A DNA stretch of 6,749 nucleotides from Thermodesulfobacterium sp. (GTDB lineage: Bacteria; Desulfobacterota; Thermodesulfobacteria; Thermodesulfobacteriales; Thermodesulfobacteriaceae), in assembly GCA_021163085.1 (NCBI GenBank), contig JAGGXL010000191.1, forward strand, positions 1 to 6,749. Reading direction: 5' to 3'. The notes under the pieces were generated by a model. The model ran no database searches. It was not told where the DNA came from and saw only the letters and a program-made list of their open reading frames with translations. This document shows positions 6,553-6,749 of this stretch, one piece after another (position 1 is the stretch's first letter; the number at the start of each line of letters is the position of its first letter). Made by a program: the position numbers and the translations under genes.

Positions 6553-6749
6553 CTTTTCCCAAATTGTAATTTTGAATTTCACAGAATCACTTTAGCTCCA
6601 CCTATAGCAAGATTATTAGTTCCTATATCCTGGATACTTTGTGAGCTGTTAGAAAAACTAAAAATCTTTAACACTCACTATTTAGCAATTATAAAGAAAC
6701 CTTCCTTTTAATTTTTAATTTAATATACCCCTCTCCTAACCCTTATAAC

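Larger units (their letters stand above)
6009..6711 (+). pseudogene. SAM-dependent class I methyltransferase with two frameshifts
   Basis: Three frames together spell one methyltransferase of about 234 residues. The ATG at 6009, 3 bases after the glycosyltransferase stop, opens MNTNEIKRIKKVYEKRDKTG, then KLYS. After a shift in the T run at 6086-6090 the next frame continues FNKATLFIYHRREKAILEVL, the SAM-binding motif LDVGCGYGG (about residues 61-69), YGIDLLPDRIETA, and VMQFTVFTSILDHSV...EMLRVLKPDGIIIWYDY. After a second shift in the A run at 6545-6552, the last frame gives KKLFPNCNFEFHRITLAPPIARLL and ends THYLAIIKKPSF with stop TAA at 6709-6711. The pattern matches methyltransferases found beside glycan genes, so methylation of a sugar is the likely role (inference). 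Unshifted, the first frame stops at 6139-6141. The gene is either broken or misread; all conserved motifs are intact, which argues for recent damage or sequencing error. Confidence 0.8.

Noticed and set aside
6380..6595. A stand-alone 71-residue gene
   Set aside because: The ATG is internal to the methyltransferase (VMQFTVFTSILDHS), and the frame continues upstream through the SAM motif.
6712..6749. C-rich tail (CCCCTCTCCTAACCC) after the last stop as a possible repeat or terminator
   Set aside because: No inverted repeat or second copy is visible in the window, and it is cut by the edge, so nothing can be supported.

Overview
The window is a compact, AT-rich stretch of a surface-polysaccharide gene cluster, with every gene on the + strand. 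G+C is roughly one third by eye, and third codon positions are mostly A or T. Shine-Dalgarno sequences such as AAGGAGGT and GGAGG, together with gene overlaps, point to a low-G+C bacterium. The N-terminal TIGR04076-like domain of one protein belongs to a family I associate mostly with anaerobes. I cannot name a lineage from the sequence.

Layout, left to right: (1) the 3' part of a polysaccharide deacetylase-like gene (3-554), cut by the window edge. (2) A non-hydrolysing UDP-N-acetylglucosamine 2-epimerase (584-1719), interrupted by a one-base frameshift in an A9 run. (3) A fused protein (1724-2686) joining a TIGR04076-like domain to a left-handed beta-helix N-acetyltransferase. (4) A Gfo/Idh/MocA NAD-dependent sugar oxidoreductase (2646-3668). 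(5) A DegT/DnrJ/EryC1 PLP sugar aminotransferase (3665-4777). (6) A GT4 glycosyltransferase (4755-6005). (7) A SAM-dependent methyltransferase (6009-6711), broken by two one-base shifts. The last 38 bases (6712-6749) hold no gene or hairpin that I can see.

Genes 2 to 7 lie 3-4 bases apart or overlap by 4, 23 or 41 bases, so they almost certainly form one translationally coupled operon. The set 2-epimerase + N-acetyltransferase + C3 oxidoreductase + aminotransferase matches the WbpI/WbpD/WbpB/WbpE logic for making a UDP-2,3-diacetamido-2,3-dideoxy-uronic acid from UDP-GlcNAc. The UDP-GlcNAc 6-dehydrogenase (WbpA type) that this route needs is not in the window. The glycosyltransferase would place a sugar on a growing glycan, and the methyltransferase and deacetylase would modify it.

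The most interesting points are the acetyltransferase fusion, whose linker contains a perfect ribosome binding site and an in-frame ATG, and the three frameshifts. All three are single missing bases in homopolymer runs. That favours sequencing or assembly undercalls, although the first sits on a classic -1 slippery sequence.
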